A DNA stretch of 7,277 bases from Clostridia bacterium (lineage in GTDB: Bacteria > Bacillota > Clostridia > Christensenellales > Borkfalkiaceae): assembly GCA_900767195.1 (NCBI GenBank), contig CAAFYG010000069.1, forward strand, positions 1-7,277, written 5' to 3'. Below the pieces are notes generated by a model. It had not been told where the DNA came from, did not search any database, and worked only from the letters and a program-made list of their open reading frames with translations. Positions 6,404-7,277 of the stretch are shown here, piece after piece. The position numbers and the translations under genes are program-made. How positions within the stretch are numbered: the stretch's first letter is position 1; every line of letters starts with the position of its first letter.

Positions 6404-7260
6404 TCACACGCCGCTTACAAGCGTTTCCGCGCCGAATTTCAACGCGCCGTTTTCAATCTTCCAATATTTGCACCAGCCGTCGCTTTCAGAAAGCGCAGAC
6501 ACGCCCGCGAAGAACGCCGCGCCGTTTTCATAGCAGCGATCCGCTTCGGCGTTGGCGTCGTTTTCGCCCGTCACGCGCTTGATTTTCGCGGAAATCACGT
6601 AGTTGTTTTTCACGTACTGCTTATGCGATGCGTCACGCCAATCGCCGCCAAGCACGCCTGCAAGATAACTCGTAGGTTCTGCGGTATCGTCCGCCGCCGT
6701 TACGTTTACAATGCAGTTTTCTATCGCGCCGGAGTCTCTTACGAAATGAGCGATCGCGCCTGTCATAAATTTGCTTTGAGAGCCCATTGCGTAAGAACGG
6801 ATCTTCCACTGCATAGCTACGTTTTGCACTTTGCCTTCGCCCGTTACGTGGAAGATAAGACTCACGCCCGCATTCGCGCATTTATCGCTTGCCGTGGCGT
6901 CTACGAGTTCTACAAAAGCGTTCTTGATTTCGCCCGTTACGTTGCCGAACACCGCCACGTTGCCGTTCGCCGTAGCCGAATAGCCCACACGAAGATTTTT
7001 CAGGGCGAAACCTCTGCCGTCGAACACGCCCGTGAACGGCTTGAATACCAAAGCGTGATACAAATTGAGTCCGCCGTAATTCGTAAAAAGAGTACCGCCC
7101 TGCGTGCCACCCGTAAACGTATAATCGTCTGAAAATTCAAGGCTTTCTTTCAGCACGAAATATCCGCCCGGGTTTGCATTCATCGCCGCGAAAATCGCGG
7201 GATACTTTATGCCGTACATCCATTCAACAAGAGTTGTGGCATCCGACTGCCCGAACGCTT
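6404..7260 (-). CDS. Secreted beta-helix protein, 5' end missing, paralog of the 681-residue protein
   Basis: The TGA is at 6404-6406 and the frame is open to the last genuine base (7260), where the contig ends, so the N-terminus is lost. A Met at 7217-7219 is internal: upstream codons read AFGQSDATTLVEW and line up with SSEASAWGKLSWF of the paralog. The visible 285 or so residues match that protein's C-terminal domain: GGYFVLKESLEFSDD against FGYYVLGENISFNND, FTGVFDGRGFALKNLRV against FYGILDGREYALNNLKI, VTGEIKNAFVEL, IENCIVNVTAADDT, and the cap DGWCKYWKIENGALKFG near the end. The repeated G-x-I/V-x-N-x-x-V coils suggest a right-handed parallel beta-helix. Cys in NCIVN, WCKYW and just before the cap are shared. 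By analogy the missing part may carry a signal peptide and Ig-like domains (inference). An enzymatic role is not indicated. Confidence 0.85.
6431..6523 (-). repeat. Conserved C-terminal cap, copy 1 (in the truncated paralog)
   Basis: Partner of 4163-4255. At the protein level, about 29 of 40 residues are identical across the cap, and the run DGWCKYWKIENG is the same in both proteins. Confidence 0.75.
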
Positions 7261-7277
7261 AGATCGGAAGAGCACAC
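7261..7277 (+). other. Illumina TruSeq adapter remnant (not genomic)
   Basis: The last 17 bases, AGATCGGAAGAGCACAC, are the first 17 bases of the standard Illumina TruSeq read-through adapter. They are the end of an untrimmed read carried into the assembly. Genomic sequence therefore ends at 7260. Confidence 0.97.

Noticed and set aside
6309..6407. Longer form of the small protein from GTG at 6405-6407
   Set aside because: The GTGA overlap with the preceding stop is tempting for coupling, but the extension is translated hairpin and A-run sequence (Lys/Arg/Ala-rich), and the AGGAGG serves the ATG at 6306-6308.
6353..7132. 259-codon open frame on the plus strand
   Set aside because: It is antisense to the truncated secreted-protein gene, whose product aligns clearly to its paralog. 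The plus-strand product has no domain pattern and begins inside a hairpin.

Overview
The window looks like a piece of an uncultured, probably gut-associated Firmicutes/Clostridia genome (order not determined; something Christensenellales-like would fit). The reasons are strong AGGAGG-type ribosome binding sites, moderate G+C (most genes roughly 50-55%), a secreted protein with bacterial Ig-like (BIG_2) domains, and a very short protein beginning MKQSYKKPE with an ISTS motif, which resembles small orphan proteins common in Clostridia. The right end carries 17 bases of Illumina adapter, so the window reaches the end of a short-read contig.

All supported genes are on the minus strand, so transcription runs from right to left. 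The order is: (a) 7260-6404, the C-terminal part of a secreted beta-helix-like protein, cut off by the contig end; (b) 6308-6159, a 49-residue small protein; (c) 6169-4124, a 681-residue secreted protein with a signal peptide, a conserved N-terminal domain, two Ig-like domains and a beta-helix C-terminal domain paralogous to (a); (d) 4035-2182, a 617-residue cytoplasmic (alpha/alpha)6-barrel glycosidase-like protein; (e) 2185-1202, a Gfo/Idh/MocA oxidoreductase; (f) 1175-1, a cytoplasmic TIM-barrel glycoside-hydrolase-like protein cut off by the left edge.

The genes form two blocks. The right block (a-c) encodes two related extracellular proteins and a small protein whose stop codon overlaps the start of the second large gene by 11 bases. 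The left block (d-f) is tightly packed (4-base ATGA overlap, then a 26-base gap) and looks like an intracellular carbohydrate-processing operon: two glycosidase-fold proteins around an NAD(P)-dependent sugar oxidoreductase. An 88-base gap with a perfect 13-bp hairpin separates the blocks. A second GC-rich hairpin lies between (a) and (b). Both hairpins are followed, in the direction of transcription, by the same A7-T-AA leader and then the next start region. No tRNA, rRNA, CRISPR array, transposase or convincing promoter was seen.

The points most worth a second look are the small protein coupled to the secreted paralog, the strongly conserved C-terminal cap shared by the two secreted proteins, the sharp drop in G+C inside the beta-helix domain of the second one (about 37% against 54% in its paralog), and the adapter, which creates a false stop codon in the first gene.
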